A DNA stretch of 64,000 nucleotides, from NCBI RefSeq assembly GCF_050003625.1, contig NC_134398.1, positions 20,100,997-20,164,996 of the forward strand. Reading direction: 5' to 3'. The notes beneath the pieces are model-generated. The model was not told the origin of the DNA. It did not search any database and saw only the letters and a program-made list of their open reading frames with translations. Every line of letters begins with the position of its first letter. Position 1 is the stretch's first letter. This DNA is from Haematobia irritans. Taxonomy: Eukaryota; Arthropoda; Insecta; Diptera; Muscidae. The translations under genes and the position numbers were made by a program. Positions 8,066-23,400 of this stretch are shown here, one piece after another.

Positions 8066-11000
8066 CGTCCTAGAGCGAAAAGGACGATAATTCGTGACCA
8101 CCGTTCAAAAATCAAAATGTTGATGAAAATTCTCAAAAAATTGAAATTTTTATATGAAAAACTTATTTTGGCCATATCTTCTTAAATATGCGTCCTAGAG
8201 CGAAAAGGACGATAATTCGTGACCACCCCTCATAAATCAAAATTTTGATGAAAATTCTCAAAAAATTGAAATTTTTATATGAAAAACTTATTTTGGCCAT
8301 ATCTCCTTAAATATGCGTCCTACAGCGAAAAGGACGATAATTCGTGACCACCCTTCAAAAATCAAAATTTTGATGATAATTCTCAAAAAATTTAAATTTT
8401 TATATGAAAAACTTATTTTGGCCATATCTCCTTAAATATGCGTCCTAGAGCGAAAAGGACGATAATTCGTGACCACCCCTCATAAATCAAAATTTTGATG
8501 AAAATTCTCAAAAAATTTAAATTTTCGTATGAAAAACTTATTTTGGCCATATCTCCTTAAATATGCGTCCTAGAGCGAAAAGGACGATAATTCGTGACCA
8601 CCACTCAAAAATCAAAATTTTGATGAAAATCCTTGAAAAATTGAAATTTTTATATGAAAAACTTATTTTGGCCATATCTCCTTAAATATGCGTCCTAGAG
8701 CGAAAAGGACGATAATTCGTGACCACCCCTCAAAAATCAAAATTTTGATGAAAATTCTCAAAAAATTTAAATTTTTATATGAAAAACTTATTTTGGCCAT
8801 ATCTCCTTAAATATGCGTCCTAGAGCGAAAAGGACGATAATTCGTGACCACCCTTCAAAAATCAAAATTTTGATGAAAATTCTCAAAAAATTGAAATTTT
8901 TATATGAAAAACTTATTTTGGCCATATCTCCTTAAATATGCGTCCTAGAGCGAAAAGGACGATAATTCGTGACCACCCCTCAAAAATCAAAATTTTGATG
9001 AAAATTCTCAAAAAATTTAAATTTTCGTATGAAAAACTTATTTTGGCCATATCTCCTTAAATATGCGTCCTAGAGCGAAAAGGACGATAATTCGTGACCA
9101 CCACTCAAAAATCAAAATTTTGATGAAAATCCTTGAAAAATTTAAATTTTTATATGAAAAACTTATTTTGGCCATATCTCCTTAAATATGCGTCCTAGAG
9201 CGAAAAGGATGATAATTCGTGACCACCCTTCAAAAATCAAAATTTTTATGAAAATTCTCAAAAAATTGAAATTTTTTTATGAAAAACTTATTTTGGCCAT
9301 ATCTCCTTAAATATGCGTCCTAGAGCGAAAAGGACGATAATTCGTGACCACCCCTCAAAAATCAAAATTTTGATGAAAATTCTCAAAAAATTTAAATTTT
9401 CATATGAAAAACTTATTTTGGACATATCTCCTTAAATATGCGTCCTAGAGCGAAAAGGACGATAATTCGTGACCACCCCTCAAAAATCAAAATTTTGATG
9501 AAAATTCTCAAAAAATTGAAATTTTTATATGAAAAACTTATTTTGGCCATATCTCCTTAAATATGCGTCCTACAGCGAAAAGGACGATAATTCGTGACCA
9601 CCCTTCAAAAATCAAAATATTGATGAAAATTCTCAAAAAATTTAAATTTTTATATGAAAAACTTATTTTGGCCATATCTCCTTAAATATGCGTCCTAGAG
9701 CGAAAAGGACGATAATTCGTGACCACCCCTCAAAAATCAAAATTTTGATGAAAATCCTTGAAAAATTGAAATTTTTATACGAAAAACTTATTTTGGCCAT
9801 ATCTCCTTAAATATGCGTCCTAGAGCGAAAAGGACGATAATTCGTGACCACCCCTCAAAAATAAAAATTTTGATGAAAATCCTTGAAAAATTGAAATTTT
9901 TATACGAAAAACTTATTTTGGCCATATCTCCTTAAATATGCGTCCTAGAGCGAAACGGACGATAATTCGTGACCACCCCTCAAAAATCAAAATTTTGATG
10001 AAAATCCTTGAACAATTGAAATTTTTATATGAAAAACTTATTTTGGACATATCTCCTTAAATATGACGATAATTCGTGACCACCCTTCAAAAATCAAAAT
10101 TTTTATGAAAATTCTCAAAAAATTGAAATTTTTATATGAAAAACTTATTTTGGCCATATCTCCTAAATATGCGTCCTAGAGCGAAAAGGACGATAATTCG
10201 TGACCACCCCTCAAAAATCAAAATTTTGATGAAAATCCTTGAAAAATTGAAATATTTATACGAAAAACTTACTTTGGCCATATCTCCTTAAATATGCGTC
10301 CTAGAGCGAAAAGGACGATAATTCGTGACCACCCCTCAAAAATCAAAATTTTGATGAAAATTCTCAAAAAATTGAAATTTTTATATGAAAAACTTATTTT
10401 GGCCATATCTCCTTAAATATGCGTCCTAGAGCGAAAAGGACGATAATTCGTGACCACCCCTCAAAAATCAAAATTTTGATGAAAATTCTCAAAAAATTGA
10501 AATTTTTATATGAAAAACTTATTTTGGCCATATCTCCTTAAATATGCGTCCTAGAGCGAAAAGGACGATAATTCGTGACCACCCCTCATAAATCAAAATT
10601 TTGATGAAAATTCTCAAAAAATTGAAATTTTCATATGAAAAACTTATTTTGGCCATATCTCCTTAAATATGCGTCCTAGAGCGAAAAGGACGATAATTCG
10701 TGACCACCACTCAAAAATCAAAATTTTGATGAAAATCCTTGAAAAATTGCAATTTTTATACGAAAAACTTTATTTGGCCATATCTCCTTAAATATGCGTC
10801 CTAGAGCGAAACGGACGATAATTCGTGACCACCCCTCAAAAATCAAAATTTTGATGAAAATCCTTGAAAAATTGAAATTTTTATATGAAAAACTTATTTT
10901 GGCCATATCTCCTTAAATATGCGTCCTGCAGCGAAAAGGATGATAATTCGTGACCACCCTTCAAAAATCAAAATTTTGATGAAAATTCTCAAAAAATTGA

Positions 11001-14000
11001 AATTTTTATATGAAAAACTTATTTTGGCCATATCTCCTTAAATATGCGTCCTAGAGCGAAAAGGACGATAATTCGTGACCACCCCTCAAAAATCAAAATT
11101 TTGATGAAAATCCTTGAAAAACTGAAATTTTTATACGAAAAACTTATTTTGGCCATATCTCCTTAAATATGCGTCCTAGAGCGAAAAGGACGATAATTCG
11201 TGACCACCCCTCAAAAATCAAAATTTTGATGAAAATTCTCAAAAAATTGAAATTTTTATATGAAAAACTTATTTTGGCCATATCTCCTTAAATAGAGCGA
11301 AAAGGACGATAATTCGTGACCCCCCCTCAAAAATCAAAATTTTGATGAAAATTCTCAAAAAATTGAAATTTTTATATGAAAAACTTATTTTGGCCATATC
11401 TCCTTAAATATGCGTCCTAGAGCGAAAAGGACGATAATTCGTGACCACCCCTCAAAAATCAAAATTTTGATGAAAATCCTTGAAAAATTGAAATATTTAT
11501 ACGAAAAACTTACTTTGGCCATATCTCCTTAAATATGCGTCCTAGAGCGAAAAGGACGATAATTCGTGACCACCCCTCAAAAATCAAAATTTTGATGAAA
11601 ATTCTCAAAAAATTGAAATTTTTATATGAAAAACTTATTTTGGCCATATCTCCTTAAATATGCGTCCTAGAGCGAAAAGGACGATAATTCGTGACCACCC
11701 CTCAAAAATCAAAATTTTGATGAAAATTCTCAAAAAATTGAAATTTTTATATGAAAAACTTATTTTGGCCATATCTCCTTAAATATGCGTCCTAGAGCGA
11801 AAAGGACGATAATTCGTGACCACCCCTCATAAATCAAAATTTTGATGAAAATTCTCAAAAAATTGAAATTTTTATATGAAAAACTTATTTTGGCCATATC
11901 TCCTTAAATATGCGTCCTAGAGCGAAAAGGACGATAATTCGTGACCACCCCTCATAAATCAAAATTTTGATGAAAATTCTCAAAAAATTTAAATTTTCGT
12001 ATGAAAAACTTATTTTGGCCATATCTCCTTAAATATGCGTCCTAGAGCGAAAAGGACGATAATTCGTGACCACCCCTCAAAAATCAAAATTTTGATGAAA
12101 ATCCTTGAAAAATTTAAATTTTTATATGAAAAACTTATTTTGGCCATATCTCCTTAAATATGCGTCCTAGAGCGAAAAGGATGATAATTCGTGACCACCC
12201 TTCAAAAATCAAAATTTTGATGAAAATTCTCAAAAAATTGAAATTTTTATATGAAAAACTTATTTTGGCCATATCTCCTTAAATATGCGTCCTAGAGCGA
12301 AAAGGACGATAATTCGTGACCACCCCTCAAAAATCAAAATTTTGATGAAAATTCTCAAAAAATTTTAATTTTCATATGAAAAACTTATTTTGGACATATC
12401 TCCTTAAATATGCGTCCTAGAGCGAAAAGGACGATAATTCGAGACCACCCCTCAAAAATCAAAATTTTGATGAAAATTCTCAAAAAATTGAAATTTTTAT
12501 ATGAAAAACTTATTTTGGCCATATCTCCTTAAATATGCGTCCTACAGCGAAAAGGACGATAATTCGTGACCACCCTTCAAAAATCAAAATATTGATGAAA
12601 ATTCTCAAAAAATTGAAATTTTTATATGAACAACTTATTTTGGCCATATCTCCTTAAATATGCGTCCTAGAGCGAAAAGGACGATAATTCGTGACCACCC
12701 CTCAAAAATCAAAATTTTGATGAAAATCCTTGAAAAATTGAAATTTTTATACGAAAATCTTATTTTGGCCATATCTCCTTAAATATGCGTCCTAGAGCGA
12801 AACGGACGATAATTCGTGACCACCCCTCAAAAATCAAAATTTTGATGAAAATTCTCAAAAAATTGAAATTTTTATATGAAAAACTTATTTTGGCCATATC
12901 TCCTTAAATATGCGTCCTAGAGCGAAAAGGACGATAATTCGTGACCACCCCTCAAAAATCAAAATTTTGATGAAAATTCTCAAAAAATTGAAATTTTTAT
13001 ATGAAAAACTTATTTTGGCCATATCTCCTTAAATATGCGTCCTAGAGCGAAAAGGACGATAATTCGTGACCACCCCTCATAAATCAAAATTTTGATGAAA
13101 ATTCTCAAAAAATTGAAATTTTCATATGAAAAACTTATTTTGGCCATATCTCCTTAAATATGCGTCCTAGAGCGAAAAGGACGATAATTCGTGACCACCA
13201 CTCAAAAATCAAAATTTTGATGAAAATCCTTGAAAAATTGAAATTTTTATACGAAAAACTTATTTTGGCCATATCTCCTTAAATATGCGTCCTAGAGCGA
13301 AAAGGACGATAATTCGTGACCACCACTCAAAAATCAAAATTTTGATGAAAATCCTTGAAAAATTAAAATTTTTATATGAAAAACTTATTATGGCCATATC
13401 TCCTTAAATAGAGCGAAAAGGACGATAATTCGTGACCCCCCCTCAAAAATCAAAATTTTGATGAAAATTCTCAAAAAATTGAAATTTTTATATGAAAAAC
13501 TTATTTTGGCCATATCTCCTTAAATATGCGTCCTAGAGCGAAAAGGACGATAATTCGTGACCACCCCTCAAAAATCAAAATTTTGATGAAAATCCTTGAA
13601 AAATTGAAATTTTTATACGAAAAACTTATTTTGGCCATATCTCCTTAAATATGCGTCCTAGAGCGAAAAGGACGATAATTCGTGACCACCTCTCAAAAAT
13701 CAAAATTTTGATGAAAATTCTCAAAAAATTGAAATTTTTATATGAAAAACTTATTTTGGCCATATCTCCTTAAATAGAGCGAAAAGGACGATAATTCGTG
13801 ACCCCCCCTCAAAAATCAAAATTTTGATGAAAATTCTCAAAAAATTGAAATTTTTATATGAAAAACTTATTTTGGCCATATCTCCTTAAATATGCGTCCT
13901 AGAGCGAAAAGGACGATAATTCGTGACCACCCCTCAAAAATCAAAATTTTGATGAAAATCCTTGAAAAATTGAAATATTTATACGAAAAACTTACTTTGG

Positions 14001-17000
14001 CCATATCTCCTTAAATATGCGTCCTAGAGCGAAAAGGACGATAATTCGTGACCACCCCTCAAAAATCAAAATTTTGATGAAAATTCTCAAAAAATTGAAA
14101 TTTTTATATGAAAAACTTATTTTGGCCATATCTCCTTAAATATGCGTCCTAGAGCGAAAATGACGATAATTCGTGACCACCCCTCAAAAATCAAAATTTT
14201 GATGAAAATTCTCAAAAAATTGAAATTTTTATATGAAAAACTTATTTTGGCCATATCTCCTTAAATATGCGTCCTAGAGCGAAAAGGACGATAATTCGTG
14301 ACCACCCCTCATAAATCAAAATTTTGATGAAAATTCTCAAAAAATTGAAATTTTCATATGAAAAACTTATTTTGGCCATATCTCCTTAAATATGCGTCCT
14401 AGAGCGAAAAGGACGATAATTCGTGACCACCACTCAAAAATCAAAATTTTGATGAAAATCCTTGAAAAATTGAAATTTTTATACGAAAAACTTATTTTGG
14501 CCATATCTCCTTAAATATGCGTCCTAGAGCGAAACGGACGATAATTCGTGACCACCCCTCAAAAATCAAAATTTTGATGAAAATCCTTGAAAAATTGAAA
14601 TTTTTATATGAAAAACTTATTTTGGCCATATCTCCTTAAATATGCGTCCTACAGCGAAAAGGATGATAATTCGTGACCACCCTTCAAAAATCAAAATTTT
14701 GATGAAAATTCTCAAAAAATTTAAATTTTTATATGAAAAACTTATTTTGGCCATATCTCCTTAAATATGCGTCCTAAAGCGAAAAGGACGATAATTCGTG
14801 ACCACCCCTCAAAAATCAAAATTTTGATGAAAATCCTTGAAAAATTGAAATTTTTATACGAAAAACTTATTTTGGCCATATCTCCTTAAATATGCGTCCT
14901 AGAGCGAAAAGGACGATAATTCGTGACCACCCCTCAAAAATCAAAATTTTGATGAAAATTCTCAAAAAATTGAAATTTTTATATGAAAAACTTATTTTGG
15001 CCATATCTCCTTAAATATGCGTCCTAGAGCGAAAAGGACGATAATTCGTGACCACCCCTCAAAAATCAAAATTTTGATGAAAATCCTTGAAAAATTGAAA
15101 TTTTTATACGAAAAACTTATTTTGGCCATATCTCCTTAAATATGCGCCCTAGAGCGAAACGGACGATAATTCGTGACCACCCCTCAAAAATCAAAATTTT
15201 GATGAAAATTCTCAAAAAATTGAAATTTTTATATGAAAAACTTATTTTGGCCATATCTCCTTAAATATGCGTCCTAGAGCGAAAAGGACGATAATTCGTG
15301 ACCACCCCTCAAAAATCAAAATTTTGATGAAAATTCTCAAAAAATTGAAATTTTCATATGAAAAACTTATTTTGGACATATCTCCTTAAATATGACGATA
15401 ATTCGTGACCACCCCTCAAAAATCAAAATTTTGATGAAAATTCTCAAAAAATTGAAATTTTTATATGAAAAACTTATTTTGGCCATATCTCCTTAAATAT
15501 GCGTCCTACAGCGAAAAGGACGATAATTCGTGACCACCCTTCAAAAATCAAAATTTTGATGAAAATTCTCAAAAAATTGAAATTTTTATATGAAAAACTT
15601 ATTTTGGCCATATCTCCTTAAATATGCGTCCTAGAGCGAAAAGGACGATAATTCGTGACCACCCCTCAAAAATCAAAATTTTGATGAAAATCCTTGAAAA
15701 TTGAAATATTTATACGAAAAACTTACTTTGGCCATATCTCCTTAAATATGCGTCCTAGAGCGAAAAGGACGATAATTCGTGACCACCCCTCAAAAATCAA
15801 AATTTTGATGAAAATTCTCAAAAAATTGAAATTTTTATATGAAAAACTTATTTTGGCCATATCTCCTTAAATATGCGTCCTAGAGCGAAAAGGACGATAA
15901 TTCGTGACCACCCCTCAAAAATCAAAATTTTGATGAAAATTCTCAAAAAATTGAAATTTTTATATGAAAAACTTATTTTGGCCATATCTCCTTAAATATG
16001 CGTCCTACAGCGAAAAGGACGATAATTCGTGACCACCCTTCGAAAATCAAAATTTTGATGAAAATTCTCAAAAAATTGAAATTTTTATATGAAAAACTTA
16101 TTTTGGCCATATCTCCATAAATATGCGTCCTAGAGCGAAAAGGACGATAATTCGTGACCACCCCTCAAAAATCAAAATTTTGATGAAAATTCTCAAAAAA
16201 TTGAAATTTTTATATGAAAAACTTATTTTGGCCATATCTCCTTAAATATGCGTCCTAGAGCGAAAAGGACGATAATTCGTGACCACCCCTCATAAATCAA
16301 AATTTTGATGAAAATTCTCAAAAAATTGAAATTTTCATATGAAAAACTTATTTTGGCCATATCTCCTTAAATATGCGTCCTAGAGCGAAAAGGACGATAA
16401 TTCGTGACCACCACTCAAAAATCAAAATTTTGATGAAAATCCTTGAAAATTGAAATATTTATACGAAAAACTTACTTTGGCCATATCTCCTTAAATATGC
16501 GTCCTAGAGCGAAAAGGACGATAATTCGTGACCACCCCTCAAAAATCAAAATTTTGATGAAAATTCTCAAAAAATTGAAATTTTTATATGAAAAACTTAT
16601 TTTGGCCATATCTCCTTAAATATGCGTCCTAGAGCGAAAAGGACGATAATTCGTGACCACCCCTCAAAAATCAAAATTTTGATGAAAATTCTCAAAAAAT
16701 TGAAATTTTTATATGAAAAACTTATTTTGGCCATATCTCCTTAAATATGCGTCCTACAGCGAAAAGGACGATAATTCGTGACCACCCTTCGAAAATCAAA
16801 ATTTTGATGAAAATTCTCAAAAAATTGAAATTTTTATATGAAAAACTTATTTTGGCCATATCTCCTTAAATATGCGTCCTAGAGCGAAAAGGATGATAAT
16901 TCGTGACCACCCCTCAAAAATCAAAATTTTGATGAAAATCCTTGAAAAATTGAAATATTTATACGAAAAACTTACTTTGGCCATATCTCCTTAAATATGC

Positions 17001-20000
17001 GTCCTAGAGCGAAAAGGACGATAATTCGTGACCACCCCTCAAAAATCAAAATTTTGATGAAAATTCTCAAAAAATTGAAATTTTTATATGAAAAACTTAT
17101 TTTGGCCATATCTCCTTAAATATGCGTCCTAGAGCGAAAATGACGATAATTCGTGACCACCCCTCAAAAATCAAAATTTTGATGAAAATTCTCAAAAAAT
17201 TGAAATTTTTATATGAAAAACTTATTTTTGCCATATCTCCTTAAATATGCGTCCTAGAGCGAAAAGGACGATAATTCGTGACCACCCCTCATAAATCAAA
17301 ATTTTGATGAAAATTCTCAAAAAATTGAAATTTTCATATGAAAAACTTATTTTGGCCATATCTCCTTAAATATGCGTCCTAGAGCGAAAAGGACGATAAT
17401 TCGTGACCACCCCTCAAAAATCAAAATTTTGATGAAAATCCTTGAAAAATTGAAATATTTATACGAAAAACTTACTTTGGCCATATCTCCTTAAATATGC
17501 GTCCTAGAGCGAAAAGGACGATAATTCGTGACCACCCCTCAAAAATCAAAATTTTGATGAAAATTCTCAAAAAATTGAAATTTTTATATGAAAAACTTAT
17601 TTTGGCCATATCTCCTTAAATATGCGTCCTAGAGCGAAAATGACGATAATTCGTGACCACCCCTCAAAAATCAAAATTTTGATGAAAATTCTCAAAAAAT
17701 TGAAATTTTTATATGAAAAACTTATTTTTGCCATATCTCCTTAAATATGTGTCCTAGAGCGAAAAGGACGATAATTCGTGACCACCCCTCAAAAATCAAA
17801 ATTTTGATGAAAATTCTCAAAAAATTGAAATTTTCATATGAACAACTTATTTTGGCCATATCTCCTTAAATATGCGTCCTAGAGCGAAAAGGACGATAAT
17901 TCGTGACAACCACTCAAAAATCAAAATTTTGATGAAAATCCTTGAAAAATTGAAATTTTTATACGAAAAACTTATTTTGGCCATATCTCCTTAAATATGC
18001 GTCCTAGAGCGAAACGGACGATAATTCGTGACCACCCCTCAAAAATCAAAATTTTGATGAAAATCTCAAAAAATTGAAATTTTTATATGAAAAACTTATT
18101 TTGGCCATATCTCCTTAAATATGCGTCCTACGGCGAAAAGGACGATAACTCGTGACCACCCCTCAAATATCAAAATTTTGATGAAAATTCTCAAAAAATT
18201 GAAATTTTTATATGAAAAACTTATTTTGGCCATATCTCCTTAAATATGCGTCCTAGAGCGAAAAGGACGATAATTCGTGACCACCCCTCAAAAATCAAAA
18301 TTTTGATGAAAATTCTCAAAAAATGTAAATTTTCATATGAAAAACTTATTTTGGACATATCTCCTTAAATATGCGTCCTAGAGCGAAAAGGACGATAATT
18401 CGTGACCACCCCTCAAAAATCAAAATTTTGATGAAAATTCTCAAAAAATTGAAATTTTTATATGAAAAACTTATTTTGGCCATATCTCCTTAAATATGCG
18501 TCCTACGGCGAAAAGGACGATAACTCGTGACCACCCCTCAAAAATCAAAATTTTGATGAAAATCCTTGAAAAATTGAAATTTTTATACGAAAAACTTATT
18601 TTGGCCATATCTCCTTAAATATGCGTCCTAGAGCGAAAAGGACGATAATTTGTGACCACCCCTCAAAAATCAAAATTTTGATGAAAATTCTCAAAAAATT
18701 GAAATTTTCATATGAAAAACTTATTTTGGCCATATCTCCTTAAATATGCGTCCTAGAGCGAAAAGGACGATAATTCGTGACCACCACTCAAAAATCAAAA
18801 TTTTGATGAAAATCCTTGAAAAATTGAAATTTTTATACGAAAAACTTATTTTGGCCATATCTCCTTAAATATGCGTCCTAGAGCGAAACGGACGATAATT
18901 CGTGACCACCCCTCAAAAATCAAAATTTTGATGAAAATTCTCAAAAAATTGAAATTTTTATATGAAAAACTTATTTTGGCCATATCTCCTTAAATATGCG
19001 TCCTACAGCGAAAAGGACGATAATTCGTGACCACCCTTCGAAAATCAAAATTTTGATGAAAATTCTCAAAAAATTGAAATTTTTATATGAAAAACTTATT
19101 TTGGCCATATCTCCTTAAATATGCGTCCTAGAGCGAAACGGACGATAATTCGTGACCACCCCTCAAAAATCAAAATTTTGATGAAAATCCTTGAAAAATT
19201 GAAATTTTTATATGAAAAACTTATTTTGGCCATATCTCCTTAAATATGCGTCCTACAGCGAAAAGGACGATAATTCGTGACCACCCCTCAAAAATCAAAA
19301 TTTTGATGAAAATTCTCAAAAAATTGAAATTTTTATATGAAAAACTTATTTTGGCCATATCTCCTTAAATATGCGTCCTAAAGCGAAAAGGACGATAATT
19401 CGTGACCACCCCTCAAAAATCAAAATTTTGATGAAAATCCTTGAAAAATTGAAATTTTTATACGAAAAACTTATTTTGGCCATATCTCCGTAAATATGCG
19501 TCCTAGAGCGAAAAGGACGATAATTCGTGACCACCCCTCAAAAATCAAAATTTTGATGAAAATTCTCAAAAAATTGAAATTTTCATATGAAAAACTTATT
19601 TTGGCCATATCTCCTTAAATATGCGTCCTAGAGCGAAAAGGACGATAATTCGTGACCACCCCTCAAAAATCAAAATTTTGATGAAAATTCTCAAAAAATT
19701 GAAATTTTCATATGAAAAACTTATTTTGGCCATATCTCCTTAAATATGCGTCCTAGAGCGAAAAGGACGATAATTCGTGACCACCACTCAAAAATCAAAA
19801 TTTTGATGAAAATCCTTGAAAAATTGAAATTTTTATACGAAAAACTTATTTTGGCCATATCTCCTTAAATATGCGACCTAGAGCGAAACGGACGATAATT
19901 CGTGACCACCCCTCAAAAATCAAAATTTTGATGAAAATCCTTGAAAAATTAAAATTTGTATATGAAAAACTTATTTTGGCCATATCTCCTTAAATATGCG

Positions 20001-20498
20001 TCCTACAGCGAAAAGGATGATAATTCGTGACCACCCTTCAAAAATAAAAATTTTGATGAAAATTCTCAAAAAATTGAAATTTTCATATGAAAAACTTATT
20101 TTGGCCATATCTCCTTAAATATGCGTCCTAGAGCGAAAAGGACGATAATTCGTGACCACCACTCAAAAATCAAAATTTTGATGAAAATCCTTGAAAAATT
20201 GAAATTTTTATACGAAAAACTTATTTTGGCCATATCTCCTTAAATATGCGTCCTAGAGCGAAACGGACGATAATTCGTGACCACCCCTCAAAAATCAAAA
20301 TTTTGATGAAAATTCTCAAAAAATTGAAATTTTTATATGAAAAACTTATTTTGGCCATGTCTCCTTAAATATGCGTCCTAGAGCGAAAAGGACGATAATT
20401 CGTGACCACCCCTCAAAAATCAAAATTTTGATGAAAATTCTCAAAAAATTGAAATTTTCATATGAAAAACTTATTTTGGACATATCTCCTTAAATATG

Positions 20499-23400
20499 AC
20501 GATAATTCGTGACCACCCCTCAAAAATCAAAATTTTGATGAAAATTCTCAAAAAATTGAAATTTTTATATGAAAAACTTATTTTGGCCATATCTCCTTAA
20601 ATATGCGTCCTACAGCGAAAAGGACGATAATTCGTGACCACCCTTCAAAAATCAAAATTTTGATGAAAATTCTCAAAAAATTGAAATTTTTATATGAAAA
20701 ACTTATTTTGGCCATATCTCCTTAAATATGCGTCCTAGAGCGAAAAGGACGATAATTCGTGACCACCCCTCAAAAATCAAAATTTTGATGAAAATCCTTG
20801 AAAATTGAAATATTTATACGAAAAACTTACTTTGGCCATATCTCCTCAAATATGCGTCCTAGAGCGAAAAGGACGATAATTCGTGACCACCCCTCAAAAA
20901 TCAAAATTTTGATGAAAATTCTCAAAAAATTGAAATTTTTATATGAAAAACTTATTTTGGCCATATCTCCTTAAATATGCGTCCTAGAGCGAAAAGGACG
21001 ATAATTCGTGACCACCCCTCATAAATCAAAATTTTGATGAAAATTCTCAAAAAATTGAAATTTTCATATGAAAAACTTATTTTGGCCATATCTCCTTAAA
21101 TATGCGTCCTAGAGCGAAAAGGACGATAATTCGTGACCACCACTCAAAAATCAAAATTTTGATGAAAATCCTTGAAAAATTGAAATTTTTATACGAAAAA
21201 CTTATTTTGGCCATATCTCCTTAAATATGCGTCCTAGAGCGAAACGGACGATAATTCGTGACCACCCCTCAAAAATCAAAATTTTGATGAAAATCCTTGA
21301 AAAATTGAAATTTTTATATGAAAAACTTATTTTGGCCATATCTCCTTAAATATGCGTCCTACAGCGAAAAGGACGATAATTCGTGACCACCCCTCAAAAA
21401 TCAAAATTTTGATGAAAATTCTCAAAAAATTTAAATTTTCGTATGAAAAACTTATTTTGGCCATATCTCCTTAAATATGCGTCCTAAAGCGAAAAGGACG
21501 ATAATTCGTGACCACCCCTCAAAAATCAAAATTTTGATGAAAATCCTTGAAAAATTGAAATTTTTATACGAAAAACTTATTTTGGCCATATCTCCTTAAA
21601 TATGCGTCCTAGAGCGAAAAGGACGATAATTCGTGACCACCCCTCAAAAATCAAAATTTTGATGAAAATTCTCAAAAAATTGAAATTTTCATATGAAAAA
21701 CTTATTTTGGCCATATCTCCTTAAATATGCGTCCTAGAGCGAAAAGGACGATAATTCGTGACCACCACTCAAAAATCAAAATTTTGATGAAAATCCTTGA
21801 AAAATTGAAATTTTTATACGAAAAACTTATTTTGGCCATATCTCCTTAAATATGCGTCCTAGAGCGAAACGGACGATAATTCGTGACCACCCCTCAAAAA
21901 TCAAAATTTTGATGAAAATCCTTGAAAAATTAAAATTTGTATATGAAAAACTTATTTTGGCCATATCTCCTTAAATATGCGTCCTACAGCGAAAAGGATG
22001 ATAATTCGTGACCACCCTTCAAAAATCAAAATTTTGATGAAAATTCTCAAAAAATTGAAATTTTCATATGAAAAACTTATTTTGGCCATATCTCCTTAAA
22101 TATGCGTCCTAGAGCGAAAAGGACGATAATTCGTGACCACCACTCAATAATCAAAATTTTGATGAAAATCCTTGAAAAATTGAAATTTTTATACGAAAAA
22201 CTTATTTTGGCCATATCTCCTTAAATATGCGTCCTAGAGCGAAACGGACGATAATTCGTGACCACCCCTCATAAATCAAAATTTTGATGAAAATTCTCAA
22301 AAAATTGAAATTTTTATATGAAAAACTTATTTTGGCCATGTCTCCTTAAATATGCGTCCTAGAGCGAAACGGACGATAATTCGTGACCACCCCTCAAAAA
22401 TCAAAATTTTGATGAAAATTCTCAAAAAATTGAAATTTTCATATGAAAAACTTATTTTGGACATATCTCCTTAAATATGACGATAATTCGTGACCACCCC
22501 TCAAAAATCAAAATTTTGATGAAAATTCTCAAAAAATTGAAATTTTTATATGAAAAACTTATTTTGGCCATATCTCCTTAAATATGCGTCCTACAGCGAA
22601 AAGGACGATAATTCGTGACCACCCTTCAAAAATCAAAATTTTGATGAAAATTCTCAAAAAATTGAAATTTTTATATGAAAAACTTATTTTGGCCATATCT
22701 CCTTAAATATGCGTCCTAGAGCGAAAAGGACGATAATTCGTGACCACCCCTCAAAAATCAAAATTTTGATGAAAATCCTTGAAAATTGAAATATTTATAC
22801 GAAAAACTTACTTTGGCCATATCTCCTCAAATATGCGTCCTAGAGCGAAAAGGACGATAATTCGTGACCACCCTTCAAAAATCAAAATTTTGATGAAAAT
22901 TCTCAAAAAATTGAAATTTTCATATGAAAAACTTATTTTGGCCATATCTCCTTAAATATGCGTCCTAGAGCGAAAAGGACGATAATTCGTGACCACCACT
23001 CAATAATCAAAATTTTGATGAAAATCCTTGAAAAATTGAAATTTTTATACGAAAAACTTATTTTGGCCATATCTCCTTAAATATGCGTCCTAGAGCGAAA
23101 CGGACGATAATTCGTGACCACCCCTCATAAATCAAAATTTTGATGAAAATTCTCAAAAAATTGAAATTTTTATATGAAAAACTTATTTTGGCCATGTCTC
23201 CTTAAATATGCGTCCTAGAGCGAAAAGGACGATAATTCGTGACCACCCCTCAAAAATCAAAATTTTGATGAAAATTCTCAAAAAATTGAAATTTTCATAT
23301 GAAAAACTTATTTTGGACATATCTCCTTAAATATGACGATAATTCGTGACCACCCCTCAAAAATCAAAATTTTGATGAAAATTCTCAAAAAATTGAAATT